In this document: positions 1-8,943 of the stretch, piece by piece
How the letters are laid out: each line of letters starts with the position of its first letter
Numbering within the stretch: the stretch's first letter is position 1
Origin: Hawksworthiomyces lignivorus
Lineage: Eukaryota > Ascomycota > Sordariomycetes > Ophiostomatales > Ophiostomataceae
Assembly: GCA_002917075.1 (NCBI GenBank)
Contig: NTMA01000166.1
Location: 1-27,092 of the forward strand
Length of the DNA: 27,092 bases
Reading direction: 5' to 3'
Made by a program: the position numbers and the translations under genes
Notes under the pieces: model-generated
Database searches by the model: none
What the model was told of the DNA's origin: nothing
What the model saw: the letters and a program-made list of their open reading frames with translations, nothing else

Positions 1-28
1 CCTTGCTTTGCCATTAAGCTAATAAGAA
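1..28 (-). tRNA. trnR(ucu): tRNA-Arg(TCT), 5' part only, cut by the window start
   Basis: These bases are the 5' portion (acceptor 5' strand, D arm and start of the anticodon arm) of the tRNA-Arg found complete at 25463-25533. The gene is interrupted only by where the circle was opened. Confidence 0.9.
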
Positions 29-99
29 AATTTTATTTAATATTTTTAAAATTATAAAAATATCTATCATAAATTTTGTTACAAAATTTAGCTAAAAAA

Positions 100-170
100 A
101 AGATTATGGAGGAATCGAACCTCGTCCTTAAGATTTGCAATCCAAGTGTAAACCATTTACTTCATAATCT
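100..170 (-). tRNA. trnC(gca): tRNA-Cys (GCA)
   Basis: A 71-nt cloverleaf on the minus strand. The acceptor strands AGATTAT/ATAATCT pair perfectly, the anticodon loop is TTGCAAA (GCA), and the T-loop is TTCGATT. The anticodon stem carries one mismatch and the outermost T-stem pair is C-C. It lies between cob and tRNA-Arg(TCT), upstream of cox1, and probably helps release cob mRNA from the shared transcript. The second copy at 25605-25675 is the window overlap. Confidence 0.9.
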
Positions 171-195
171 TTTTATAAAATATATTTTATAAAAA
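170..195. repeat. AT hairpin between cob and tRNA-Cys
   Basis: Perfect 11-bp inverted repeat (170-180 and 185-195) around a 4-nt loop, ending at the first base of tRNA-Cys. The remaining gap to the cob stop (196-392) is AT-rich and I see no gene in it. Confidence 0.5.
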
Positions 196-392
196 TTACT
201 TTAGATTAACTGACACATTAATCAAGTTAAATATAACTTATTAATACCTATAATATGTTAATATTGTAATATAATATCCTCGTATAAGTTTTCTTTTTAT
301 ATATAAAAATATTTATATAATCGCTAGGTATTTTTATAATATTTTAAACACTAAACTATTTAAATTTATATTATTACTAAAGTTATTAGAAA

Positions 393-1559
393 TTATTTTT
401 TTTCTGTTGAATAAGCAATATCTGTTAAACTGTTTTCTAAAACACTAGCAGCAGGAAGTAATACTAAGAAATATGCAAAGTAAATTATTGAAGCTATTTG
501 TCCCATTAAAATAAAAGGATCTTCTACATGAACTGCACCTAAACGAGCTAATAATATGAAAACTACACCAAATAAGTAATAAGTAAACTTACTTATAGGT
601 CTAAATTGGAAACCTCTAGATCTACCTAAATCTGTTATAGGTAAAATAAGTAATACCACTAAAGCTCCAAACATTGTAATAACTCCTAATAATTTATTAG
701 GTATAGATCTTAATATAGCATAAAAAGGAAGAAGATATCATTCTGGAACAATAGCAGCAGGTGTTTGCATTGGATTTGCCATTATATAGTTATCACTATC
801 TCCTAATGCATTAGGCATGAAGAAAACAAAGAAACTTAAAACAAATATAAATATAAATATAGTAATTAAATCTTTAAATAAAAAATAAGGAGCAAATGGA
901 ACTCTGTCATAAGTACCTGCAATTCCTAAAGGATTACTTGACCCAGCTGTATCGTGAAGTGCTATTAAATGCATTAATACTAAAGCAGCTAATATAAAAG
1001 GTAATAAATAGTGTAATGCAAAGAATCTATTTAAAGTAGCATTATTAACTGAAAATCCTCCTCAAATAAATTCTACTACATCTTGTCCTATTCAAGGTAT
1101 AGCACTAATAAGGTTAGTAATAACTGTTGCACCTCATAATGACATTTGACCATATGGAAGAACATAACCTAAGAATCCTGTACCTATCATAGCTATAAGA
1201 ATAATAACACCTATAGCTCAAGTTAATATTCTTGGTGATTTATAAGATCCATAGTACATAGCTCTAGCTATATGTAAATACACTAAAAAGAAAAATGCTG
1301 AAGCTGTATTACTGTGTAAATAACGAACTAATCATCCATTATTAACATCTCTCATAATGTGTTCTACAGAATTAAAAGCTTCTAATATACTTGGACTATA
1401 ATGCATGGCTAATGTTACACCTGTTATAATTTGTATAACTAAACAAACTGCTAATAATGAACCGAAATTTCATAAATAACTTATATTACTTGGTTGTGAA
1501 GCGTCTATAAGATATGAATTAACTAATTTTAATATAGTATTATTTTTTACTACTCTCAT
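393..1559 (-). CDS. cob: Cytochrome b (complex III)
   Basis: 388-residue cytochrome b, the haem-binding core of ubiquinol-cytochrome c reductase in the inner membrane; it oxidises ubiquinol at one site and reduces ubiquinone at the other. The translation starts MRVVKNN at an ATG (1559) and contains the conserved helix LAMHYSP, the haem-ligand segments [12 protein letters not shown] and ALHYLLPF, and the Qo-site PEWY motif just before residue 280, reached by reading TGA as Trp. The length matches the family and the frame is unbroken, so there are no introns, unlike many fungal cob genes. nad5 lies upstream and tRNA-Cys downstream on the same strand. Full second copy at 25898-27064 because of the circular overlap. 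Confidence 0.97.
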
Positions 1560-1655
1560 TTTTTATATATTTATTGTATTTTTTTTTATTTTTTTATAAG
1601 GACCGTCAAAATTTTAAGGGTATTATTATGTATTTTGTACTAAATTATTATTTTT

Positions 1656-1684
1656 ATTTACAATTAATAAATTTAATTGTAAAT
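1656..1684. repeat. 12-bp inverted repeat abutting the nad5 stop codon
   Basis: The arms 1656-1667 and 1673-1684 are perfect reverse complements around a 5-nt loop, and the second arm touches the nad5 TAA (1685-1687). In the transcript the hairpin would start at the first base of the 3' UTR. It may protect or define the nad5 mRNA 3' end in the nad5-cob gap, which has no tRNA. The function is inferred from position only. Confidence 0.6.
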
Positions 1685-3655
1685 TTATTTTTTTGAAGAA
1701 ACTGAACTAATAATAAATATTAATACTAATATTATTAAACTTAAATTATTAGTGAAACCTAAACTTATAGAGAACATGTATATTATGAATCCAACTAAAA
1801 TAAATAAAGCGTAATTTGTTACAATACCTTTATTTAAACTGCTAATATTTTTACTTGAGCTAATTAGTTTTTTTTCTAAACCATATGGCCCTAATAATTC
1901 TATACTACCTTTGTCTAAAACTTTAACAGTTTGACCTCCTAAATTTAAAACTAAGTTAGTAATATATTTATTATAAAAGAATTCTACTAATAATCTTTGA
2001 TTAAAGAATCCAAAAATAGTTTTACCTGTTGTAGATAATTTAAAATTTACAACAAGATCTGATAAAAATTCAGATAAAACGATAGCTATAATACTAAATG
2101 ATACAGTGAAAACAAAAGGTAATAATTTTCAATAAGTTGAAACACCAAATTCAGTGTCTATCATTATTTCAGAATTAGGGTGAATAAATATACTATTATC
2201 TATAAAGAACCCTGAACCTAAACCTATAAATATATCTTTAGTAATAAATCCAAAGAATATAGAAAATACAGCTAATATAATTAAAGGTAAACTCATAAAT
2301 ATATCACTTTCATGAGCATGTTTATAGTTTATTAATGGTCCATTAGGATTAGTTAAGAAAGTTAAGTAAAGAACTTTAACTGAATATAAAGTAGTAAATA
2401 TTGCACCAATTACTGCTATAATGTAAACAGTAATACTACTGAAAGAATATTGTCCATAAGCAGATTCTAATATAAAATCTTTACTATAGAACCCTGTCAT
2501 AAAAGGGAAAGCTACTAAACTTAAACTAGCTATTAAAATAACAGAATAACTTAAAGGTAAGAAAGATATTAATCCTCCATATTTTCTGAAATCTTGGTTA
2601 TCTGCCATAGCATGAATAACAGCACCAGCTCCTAAGAATAGTAATCCTTTATAAAAGGCATGATTTACTAAATGGAATAAGGCTACATTATATGAAGATA
2701 ACCCTACAGCTATAACCATCATTCCCAATTGAGACATTGTAGAATAAGCAATAACTTTTTTAATATCTTGTTGGAAGAAACCTACAAGTGAACTGAATAC
2801 AGTAGTTACTGCTCCTAATCATAGACATAGTAATAATACAGTAGAGCTATATTCAATTAATGGAGAAGAACGCATTAATAAGTATACTCCAGCAGTAACC
2901 ATAGTAGCAGCGTGAATTAAAGCAGAAACAGGTGTAGGACCTTCCATAGCCATAGGTAATCAAACGTGAAGACCAACTTGAGAACTTTTAGCCATAGCTC
3001 CTATTAGTAAACATACTCCTATTATTATTATTATATTCTCATTAACATAAGGTGCTAATGAAAAAACTGTACTATAATCTAAGTTACCTAAAGATCATAA
3101 TATTGCAAACATACCTATTGTTAAGAAACAATCACCTACTCTATTAGTTAAGAAGGCAGACATAGAACTTTGATTTGCCGCTATTCTAGTAAATCAGAAA
3201 CTAATTAAAAGATAAGAACAAACTCCAACTCCTTCTCATCCTACAAACATTAATAAATAGTTATTAGCTGTTACAAGTATTACCATCATAAATGTGAATA
3301 AACTTAAATAGCTAAAAAATCTTTGATTGTGTGGATCCTCACTCATATATCCTATAGAATAAATATGAACTAAAGAACTAATAATTAGTACTGGTATTAA
3401 CATAGATACTGTCAAGCTATCAAATTGGAAGCCTCAAATAATATTAAATCATTCACTATCTATTCATCTAAATAAATTAATAGATAAAGTAATATTATTA
3501 AAACCTACTTCAAAAAAAGTAATAATAGCTAATATAGTAGTAACTATTATACTTGAACATGTTATAATTTGTGCACCGCTAACTCCAACTTTTCTACCAA
3601 AAAAGCCAGAAACTATAGACCCTAATAAAGGTAAGACTATTATACTTAAATACAT
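1685..3655 (-). CDS. nad5: NADH dehydrogenase subunit 5 (complex I)
   Basis: 656-residue subunit 5 of respiratory complex I, an antiporter-like proton-pumping membrane protein. It begins [13 protein letters not shown], runs in one frame with TGA as Trp, and includes the antiporter-type region with [19 protein letters not shown] and the later [13 protein letters not shown]. The C-terminus ends SSVSSKK before TAA at 1685-1687. The length is normal for filamentous ascomycetes and no intron is present. The ATG shares its A with the nad4L stop (TAATG), the usual coupled arrangement of these genes in fungi, suggesting a bicistronic mRNA with linked translation. Confidence 0.96.
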
Positions 3656-3924
3656 TATTTATATTCTATTGCAATACTTCCTCTTAATCTATAAAAGGCT
3701 ACCAAGATACCTAAACCTATTGCAGATTCAGCTCCTGCTACAATTATTATATAAACCGCGTAAGTTTGACCTATTATATCGTCAATGTTAAGTGAACTTA
3801 TCAATATTAGGAATGTTATAGATAAAAGCATTATTTCTATAGAAATAAGCATTAATATAATATTTTTTCTGTTTAAAACAAATCCTAAAATTCCTATTAA
3901 AAAAAGTATTAAGGTTATATTCAT
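3655..3924 (-). CDS. nad4L: NADH dehydrogenase subunit 4L (complex I)
   Basis: 89-residue, three-helix membrane subunit of complex I. It starts [15 protein letters not shown] and carries the family's conserved acidic residue in the middle helix ([11 protein letters not shown]) and a second one in [11 protein letters not shown]; both are glutamates linked to proton transfer. The length is typical. Its TAA overlaps the nad5 ATG by one base, so it is almost certainly co-translated with nad5. tRNA-Arg(ACG) lies upstream and would mark the 5' end of the nad4L-nad5 message. Confidence 0.97.
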   Translation of the reverse strand: MNITLILFLIGILGFVLNRKNIILMLISIEIMLLSITFLILISSLNIDDIIGQTYAVYIIIVAGAESAIGLGILVAFYRLRGSIAIEYK

Positions 3925-3982
3925 AACAAATGTATTTATAAATAAATTATTTGAAAATTATTTTCTTAAGTGTACTTAAGAA

Positions 3983-4055
3983 AGATGTGTACAAGACTCG
4001 AACTTATAATCCTAGCAACCGTACTACTATGCTTAACCAATTAAGCTAACACACC
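3983..4055 (-). tRNA. trnR(acg): tRNA-Arg (ACG)
   Basis: 73-nt cloverleaf: acceptor GGTGTGT/ACACATC with one G-U pair, D-stem GCTT/AAGC, anticodon loop GTACGGT (ACG), T-loop TTCGAGT. It separates cox2 from nad4L and should serve as a processing site between the two mRNAs. Confidence 0.93.
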
Positions 4056-4101
4056 TATTATTATATAATAATGTATTATATTACAATATATTATTATATA
4101 T

Positions 4102-4854
4102 TTATTGTTCTTCAAGTCATGTTAAGAATTTTTCTAAAGAAACAGATTCAATAACAATAGGCATAGAACTATGTAATATACCACATATTTCAGAACATTG
4201 ACCATAAAAAACTCCTTCTCTATTTACAAATACAGACACTTGATTTAATCTTCCAGCATAAGCATCACATTTAATACCTAAAGAAGGACAAGTAAAAGAA
4301 TGTATAACATCACCTGATGTTATAATAAATCTTATATGTGTTAATTCAGGAATTATTACTCTATTATCTACTTCTAACATTCTCAATCCTCCTTCTTCTA
4401 AATCAGAATCAGGTACTATGTAAGAATCAAATTCTATGAAATCTTCATTAGAATCTAAGAAATCTGGGTATTGGTAACTTCAGTATCATTGATGACCTTC
4501 TGCTAAAATAGACATTGAAGGATCACTAACTTCATCCATTAAATATAATAATTTAAAAGAAGGAAAAGCAATTAAAATTAATATAACTGCAGGTGTTATA
4601 GTTCAAATTAATTCTATTAATGTACCATGGTTTAAGTATTTGTGAGATATAGGAGAAGCGCTAATAACGTAATTTCTTATAATAGATAATAAAACTCATC
4701 CAACACCGAATAATATTACAACTAAGTAATACATTATATTATCGTGTAATTCTACTAATCCTTCCATTTGAGGAGTTGCACTGTCTTGGAAATATATTCC
4801 TCAAGCTGCAGGAGCATCTAATTTAATAATTAAATTATTTAAAATTAAATTCAT
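4102..4854 (-). CDS. cox2: Cytochrome c oxidase subunit 2 (complex IV)
   Basis: 250-residue subunit II of cytochrome oxidase, which receives electrons from cytochrome c through its CuA centre on the intermembrane-space side. It starts [19 protein letters not shown] (ATG at 4854). Two N-terminal membrane helices are followed by the GHQWYWSYQY aromatic motif. The CuA ligands are visible in the C-terminal domain: His in [10 protein letters not shown], then [13 protein letters not shown] with both Cys, Glu, His and Met. The last residues, WLEEQ, are reached by reading TGA as Trp. The length is standard and there is no intron. The 320-bp gap upstream, toward atp9, is described separately. Confidence 0.97.
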
Positions 4855-4891
4855 AGTTTATATTTAAATATATTCTTCTATATTGCAAAAT

Positions 4892-4917
4892 TAAAATAAT
4901 TATATATAATTATTTTA
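4892..4917. repeat. AT palindrome in cox2-atp9 gap
   Basis: A 26-bp perfect palindrome (13-nt arms). As RNA it would form about 11 pairs with a 4-nt loop. It consists only of A and T, so a chance origin in this composition is possible. Confidence 0.45.
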
Positions 4918-4954
4918 CTTCATAGTATATAGAATTAAATAATAACATTAGTAA

Positions 4955-4977
4955 TTGTTTAATAAAATATTAAACAA
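4955..4977. repeat. 10-bp inverted repeat, 3-nt loop
   Basis: The arms 4955-4964 and 4968-4977 are perfect complements containing one G-C pair. This is the second hairpin in the cox2 leader region. Confidence 0.45.
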
Positions 4978-4986
4978 AAACATAAT

Positions 4987-5022
4987 AATAAAATAATATT
5001 ATATAAATAATATTATTTTATT
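4987..5022. repeat. 15-bp inverted repeat, 6-nt loop
   Basis: The arms 4987-5001 and 5008-5022 are perfect complements, the longest hairpin I found in the window, located about 30 nt from the tRNA-like remnant. A role in RNA stability or processing is possible but not shown. Confidence 0.55.
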
Positions 5023-5050
5023 TAAAAAAACTTATTATAAAAATTATAAG

Positions 5051-5122
5051 TACCCTTAAAATGAATCAAACATTTATATTAATGTAAATATACATTAAAC
5101 TTTATCTTTAAGTTATCAGGGT
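5051..5122 (-). pseudogene. Degenerate tRNA-like element, resembles tRNA-Asn
   Basis: A near-complete cloverleaf of 72 nt. It has acceptor ACCCTGA/TAAGGGT with one G-A mismatch, D-stem ACTT/AAGT, an anticodon stem TAATG/CATTA, and T-stem AAATG/CATTT identical to that of the real tRNA-Asn at 17830-17900. Signs of decay: the D-loop lacks the GG pair, the T-loop reads TTTGATT instead of TTCGATT, and the anticodon loop has eight bases (TATATTTA). I infer a duplicated and decaying tRNA-Asn that may still fold. Confidence 0.6.
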
Positions 5123-5175
5123 TTATATTATGTTTATATAATATATAATACGTAATCTAATAAATAGTTTATTAA

Positions 5176-5412
<237 letters not shown>

Positions 5413-5517
5413 TTAACAAAAATATCTTAGCTATAATGAATTATTAATCATTTATATTATTTGAATAGATTTAAAATCACATATTAATTAATATTATTAT
5501 ATATATATATAATATAT

Positions 5518-5919
5518 TTATAGTGTATATATTTTTGTATTATTAGTTTTATTTTTTATTAAAGATTGTCTACTATCTATTTTTAAGGCATTTTTACCTA
5601 GTTCATAAACAAAACCTATTGTAACAATTGTTATAAATCCTAATACTATAATTAATCCATATAAATCATTAGCATAACTACTAACACCAAATGGAAATAT
5701 TAATAATATTTCTAGATCTAAAAGTAAGAATATAAGTGCATATATGAAGAATTTAATAGTAAATTGACTTCTATTTTGACCTAAAAAACTATGAAATCCA
5801 CATTCGAAAATAGAATATTTTTCTTGGTATGGATTATGGGGTGCAAATATTAAATTAATAGCTAAAAATAATACTGCTATAACAAGGACAAATATAAAGA
5901 ATATACTCATACTACTCAT
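5518..5919 (-). CDS. nad3: NADH dehydrogenase subunit 3 (complex I)
   Basis: 133-residue subunit 3 of complex I, with three membrane helices. The conserved loop YSIFECGFHSFLGQNR near residue 40 contains the Cys whose exposure distinguishes active and deactive complex I. The third-helix motif LLLDLEILLIFPF is also present. The start MSSMSIFF uses the ATG that shares its A with the nad2 stop; a second Met three codons later is an alternative start. The C-terminal 20 residues are hydrophilic and less conserved. Co-transcribed with nad2. Confidence 0.96.
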   Translation of the reverse strand: MSSMSIFFIFVLVIAVLFLAINLIFAPHNPYQEKYSIFECGFHSFLGQNRSQFTIKFFIYALIFLLLDLEILLIFPFGVSSYANDLYGLIIVLGFITIVTIGFVYELGKNALKIDSRQSLIKNKTNNTKIYTL

Positions 5920-7580
5920 TAATAATTAAATAAAAATTGTACCAATATGGTACTCATACTTAATCATTCTTTATTTACAAAGATAAATAATAATATTATT
6001 AATGTAATAATAGATATTGTAATAGCTAAAGGACTAGATATTACTATATTATTGTATTTAAAAGTAACAGATTTTATTAAAACATTTTGTTTGTTATAAA
6101 TATTACCATTAAAGTTCAAATTTTCTAACAAAGGATTTACTTTATATTGAGGTGAGTAAAAGAAAATTTCTTTTATTATATTTAAATAATATACAGCTCC
6201 TATAACACTAGTTAGTATAGCAACTAAAGATAGGAATATGTAACCATTATCTAAAGCAGCACTTAATACCATCTGTTTAGCAAAGAATCCTACAAGAGGA
6301 GGTATTCCTGCAAAAGAAAATATAGTAATAACTAAACTTAAAGATAATACAGGGTTTATATAAAAATATCCTTTTAATTGACTAATTAACTGTATAGGGG
6401 AATTATTTTTATCTAATAATTCTTTATACTCTTTATTATCGCTAATATAGTAATATAAAGAAAAACCTATAACTACTAATATTAAGAAGGCATTTAAATT
6501 ACTTATAGAATATTGCATTAAATAGAATATAAAAGCTTGAGTAGATTCAACACTAGATATACTTAGTGCTAGTAATATGAAACCTACATGAGAAATAGTA
6601 CTATAAGCAAATAATCTTTTTATTCTAAATTGAGTTAGACCTACTACTGTCCCTATTATCATTGATAATAATGAGCTAATTAATAAACCATATGTTCAAT
6701 TGAAATCTGTGAAATAATTTCTAGTATAATAAACTATTTCTAGTAAAAATATAAATATAGAAATTTTGGCTATAATAGCAACAAATGTTGTAACTATAGT
6801 AGGAATAGCATCATAAACATCAGGAGATCAGAAATGAAATGGTGCTGCACTTACTTTAAATAAAAATCCTATGCTGAATACAAGTAAAGAAAAATTTATA
6901 TAATAAGGTTTATATCATAAATCTGTACTATCACTAATGCTTGTGATAGCATATAAAGCATCTAAATTTGTAGTACCTGAATTTGCATATAATAAACTTG
7001 TACCTAATAAAATGAAACATGAGCTTAATCCTCCTAATAAGAAATACATTAATCCTCCTGTAGTAGATAATTCTGAATTTCTATATATAGTACTCAATAA
7101 ATATAGACCATAACTTTGTAATTCTATAGAAAGGAAAACAGAAATTAAGTCACTAGTAGATATCAAGAATACTGCACCACTTATTATAAATAATAATATT
7201 AAAGGATATTCTATGATTCTTAAATGTTCTCCCATTTTATTAATAATTTTTGTTCTGTAAAAAACAAAGTTATTAAATAATAATTGTGTTAATGAAGAAT
7301 GTTCAGGTACCCATACTTTTCTAGGAAAGAAACTAGTTAATTGTAATATTAATATACTAATTAAAAATATAAAAATATCGAAAATTTGTGTTAAGCTAGT
7401 AATATTAAGTAAACCCCCATGTAAACCTATACCTTTACCAATAATGAATAAACTAACACTGCTATGTAATATAGAATATATTAAGGCAATTATAGCTACT
7501 CTGTTAAAAAGTATTGATATATCTCGTCGTATAGTGACGGCATTAGAAAGTAATAAAGATAAAATAGAAATTAAAAGCAT
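5919..7580 (-). CDS. nad2: NADH dehydrogenase subunit 2 (complex I)
   Basis: 553-residue antiporter-like subunit of complex I. The frame from [20 protein letters not shown] runs unbroken with several TGA Trp codons to TAA at 5919-5921. The family core is visible: [32 protein letters not shown] with the conserved Lys, and [17 protein letters not shown]. Length and absence of introns are normal. The stop overlaps the nad3 start (TAATG). An in-frame upstream ATG at 7604 would add eight residues (MWVYKTKN); I prefer 7580 because it begins at the hydrophobic start of the protein. The 12-tRNA cluster lies immediately upstream. Confidence 0.96.
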
Positions 7581-7625
7581 ATTTTTTGTTTTATATACTC
7601 ACATATTTAAATATATATATAAGTA

Positions 7626-7697
7626 AATCAAGAGAGAAAATCGAATTCTCATCGTTAATGTATGAAATTAAAGTTTTTCCTGTTAAACTATCCCGAT
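7626..7697 (-). tRNA. trnM(cau): tRNA-Met (CAT), copy closest to nad2
   Basis: 72-nt cloverleaf: acceptor ATCGGGA/TCTTGAT with two G-U pairs, D-stem GTTT/AAAC, anticodon stem TTAAT/ATTAA around TTCATAC (CAT), T-stem GAGAA/TTCTC. It shares its D-stem and whole anticodon loop with the neighbour at 7787-7857 and may be a diverged duplicate. Confidence 0.85.
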
Positions 7698-7786
7698 TAT
7701 ATTTTACAATAAATATATACACGACTTTTTTTTATGTGTATTACCTTATAATTTTATAATATAATTTTTAATTAAAATTTATGTTC

Positions 7787-7857
7787 AGCTTGAAAGGTGA
7801 ATTGAACACCTATCATTATCGTATGAAAATAAGGTTTTACCATTAAACTATTCAAGC
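7787..7857 (-). tRNA. trnM(cau): tRNA-Met (CAT)
   Basis: 71 nt with acceptor GCTTGAA/TTCAAGC perfectly paired, D-stem GTTT/AAAC, anticodon loop TTCATAC, T-stem AGGTG/CACCT. It follows tRNA-His in the cluster. Confidence 0.92.
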
Positions 7858-7930
7858 TATATAAATATTTATATGTAAATTTGCTTAAAAGTCTAAATTA
7901 TAAATTTCTATATTAGCTATAGAGGAATAG

Positions 7931-8003
7931 GGAAAATACTCTGAATCGAACAGAGAACCTACTGTGCCACATACAGTTGCTCCACCAATTGAGCTATATT
8001 ATC
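7931..8003 (-). tRNA. trnH(gug): tRNA-His (GTG)
   Basis: Anticodon loop ATGTGGC between perfect ACTGT/ACAGT stems; D-stem GCTC/GAGC; T-stem CTCTG/CAGAG. The acceptor GATAATA/TATTTTC has one T-T mismatch. The discriminator is C and the base before position 1 (8004) is G, so an encoded G-1:C73 pair, the His identity element, is available. Confidence 0.92.
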
Positions 8004-8009
8004 CTTTAA

Positions 8010-8082
8010 TTATGTTGGAGCGATTCGAACACTCAATAGTAAATACCAAAAATTTATGACTTACCCATTAGTCCACAACATA
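8010..8082 (-). tRNA. trnQ(uug): tRNA-Gln (TTG)
   Basis: 73 nt; acceptor TATGTTG/CAACATA perfect, D-stem GACT/AGTC, anticodon stem TAAAT/ATTTA around TTTTGGT (TTG), T-loop TTCGAAT. Confidence 0.93.
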
Positions 8083-8093
8083 TAAAACTTTTA

Positions 8094-8178
8094 TATAGGC
8101 GACAAGACTTGAACTTGTACAGTATATAATACTACTCAGACCTAAGCAGAGCCTGTCTGCCAATTCCAGCACACCTAC
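8094..8178 (-). tRNA. trnL(uag): tRNA-Leu (TAG)
   Basis: 85 nt with a long variable arm as expected for Leu. Acceptor GTAGGTG/CGCCTAT with two G-U pairs, anticodon loop CTTAGGT (TAG), T-stem ACAAG/CTTGT. It reads CUN codons. Confidence 0.9.
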
Positions 8179-8191
8179 TAATAAATTGTAA

Positions 8192-8264
8192 TGCCCAAGG
8201 TAAGATTCGAACTTACAGCCTAAACAGCTTCAGTGTTTCGCTCAACCAATTGAGCTTCTCGAGC
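8192..8264 (-). tRNA. trnF(gaa): tRNA-Phe (GAA)
   Basis: 73 nt; D-stem GCTC/GAGC, anticodon stem AAACA/TGTTT around CTGAAGC (GAA), T-stem GTAAG/CTTAC, acceptor GCTCGAG/CTTGGGC with two G-U pairs. Confidence 0.93.
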
Positions 8265-8285
8265 AACGTAAAAACATTAATTATA

Positions 8286-8357
8286 TGGAGATATTAGGAC
8301 TCGAACCTAAATAAACAACACGCAAAATTGCTGTACTACCAATTATACTATAGCCCC
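8286..8357 (-). tRNA. trnA(ugc): tRNA-Ala (TGC)
   Basis: 72 nt; anticodon loop TTTGCGT (TGC), T-stem TTAGG/CCTAA. The acceptor GGGGCTA/TATCTCC has a G3-U70 pair, the classic Ala identity element, and one C-T mismatch. Confidence 0.9.
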
Positions 8358-8362
8358 AGAGA

Positions 8363-8433
8363 TACAACTAATCGGAATCGAACCGATAACGTTCGTTTGG
8401 AAGACGATCATTTTACCATTAAATTACAGTTGC
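8363..8433 (-). tRNA. trnG(ucc): tRNA-Gly (TCC)
   Basis: 71 nt; acceptor GCAACTG/TAGTTGT with G-U at both ends, D-stem ATTT/AAAT, anticodon loop CTTCCAA (TCC), T-stem ATCGG/CCGAT. The only Gly tRNA here, so it must read all GGN. Confidence 0.9.
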
Positions 8434-8443
8434 TTAAAAATAA

Positions 8444-8526
8444 TATCCGAGAAACGACTCGAACGTTCACGGTTATTCACCAACAAAGCTTAAGTTTGCA
8501 CTGTCTACCAATTCCAGCACTCGGAT
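8444..8526 (-). tRNA. trnL(uaa): tRNA-Leu (TAA)
   Basis: 83 nt with a long variable arm; acceptor ATCCGAG/CTCGGAT perfect, anticodon stem GCAAA/TTTGT around CTTAAGC (TAA), T-loop TTCGAGT. It reads UUA and UUG, the main Leu codons in this genome. Confidence 0.93.
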
Positions 8527-8544
8527 TAATAAATAATTATTTTT

Positions 8545-8615
8545 ATGCGGATAAAGGAATTGCACCTCTTTCTTTTGATCATGAGTCAAAAATGTATCTA
8601 TTACACCAATCCGCA
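8545..8615 (-). tRNA. trnM(cau): tRNA-Met (CAT)
   Basis: 71 nt; acceptor TGCGGAT/ATCCGCA perfect, D-stem GTGT/ACAT, anticodon stem TTTGA/TCAAA around CTCATGA, T-stem AGAGG/CCTTT, T-loop TGCAATT. One of four CAT tRNAs; the initiator cannot be assigned safely from sequence alone. Confidence 0.9.
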
Positions 8616-8618
8616 GTA

Positions 8619-8691
8619 TAAGGCTAAAGTGAGTTGAACACTTACAATTACTGTTATGAGCAGTACACTCTACCAATTAAGTTATAGCCTC
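8619..8691 (-). tRNA. trnM(cau): tRNA-Met (CAT)
   Basis: 73 nt; acceptor GAGGCTA/TAGCCTT with one G-U, anticodon stem TACTG/CAGTA around CTCATAA, T-stem AAGTG/CACTT, T-loop TTCAACT. Only three bases separate it from the next tRNA-Met. Confidence 0.9.
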
Positions 8692-8708
8692 TATGTCTAA
8701 ATTTAAAT

Positions 8709-8781
8709 TAGACTAGGCAGGATTCGAACCCGCGGTATTAGCATTGAAAAAGCTATGACATAGCCACTTGTCTACTAGTCC
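8709..8781 (-). tRNA. trnE(uuc): tRNA-Glu (TTC)
   Basis: 73 nt; acceptor GGACTAG/CTAGTCT with one G-U, D-stem GACA/TGTC, anticodon loop TTTTCAA (TTC), T-stem GCGGG/CCTGC. Confidence 0.92.
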
Positions 8782-8872
8782 TAATAACCTAAAGTTATTA
8801 TAATATTTAAGTTTTAAATAAAAAAAATTAACGAAAAATAATTATTTATTAATTTTTCTAAAATATATTATA

Positions 8873-8943
8873 AGCTTAGTACAAGTATCGCACTTGTGTC
8901 TATTGATTACAAAACAATTGCATTGCTTTTATGCTAACCAAGC
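8873..8943 (-). tRNA. trnT(ugu): tRNA-Thr (TGT)
   Basis: 71 nt; acceptor GCTTGGT/ACTAAGC, D-stem GCAT/ATGC, anticodon loop TTTGTAA (TGT), T-stem ACAAG/CTTGT. The D-loop AAAAGCA lacks the usual GG, so the tertiary fold may be unusual. First tRNA after the rnl 3' end and likely its processing boundary. Confidence 0.88.

Larger units (their letters stand above)
1..1587. repeat. Terminal redundancy, copy 1 (start of circle)
   Basis: These bases match 25506-27092 at a constant offset of 25,505. The segment covers part of tRNA-Arg(TCT), tRNA-Cys, the whole of cob and a few leader bases. This is the overlap produced when a circular molecule is written as a line and read beyond its origin, not a biological duplication. 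The implied circle is 25,505 bp. Confidence 0.95.
4855..5175. other. cox2-atp9 intergenic region: hairpins and a decayed tRNA
   Basis: No protein gene is supported here. The gap is almost entirely A and T and holds three inverted repeats (4892-4917, 4955-4977, 4987-5022) plus a tRNA-Asn-like remnant at 5051-5122. It forms the 5' leader of cox2 and the 3' region of atp9. Confidence 0.7.

Noticed and set aside
8328..8676. Overlapping ORFs of 97 and 67 codons on opposite strands
   Set aside because: Both are translations of the tRNA cluster (Ala, Gly, Leu, Met).
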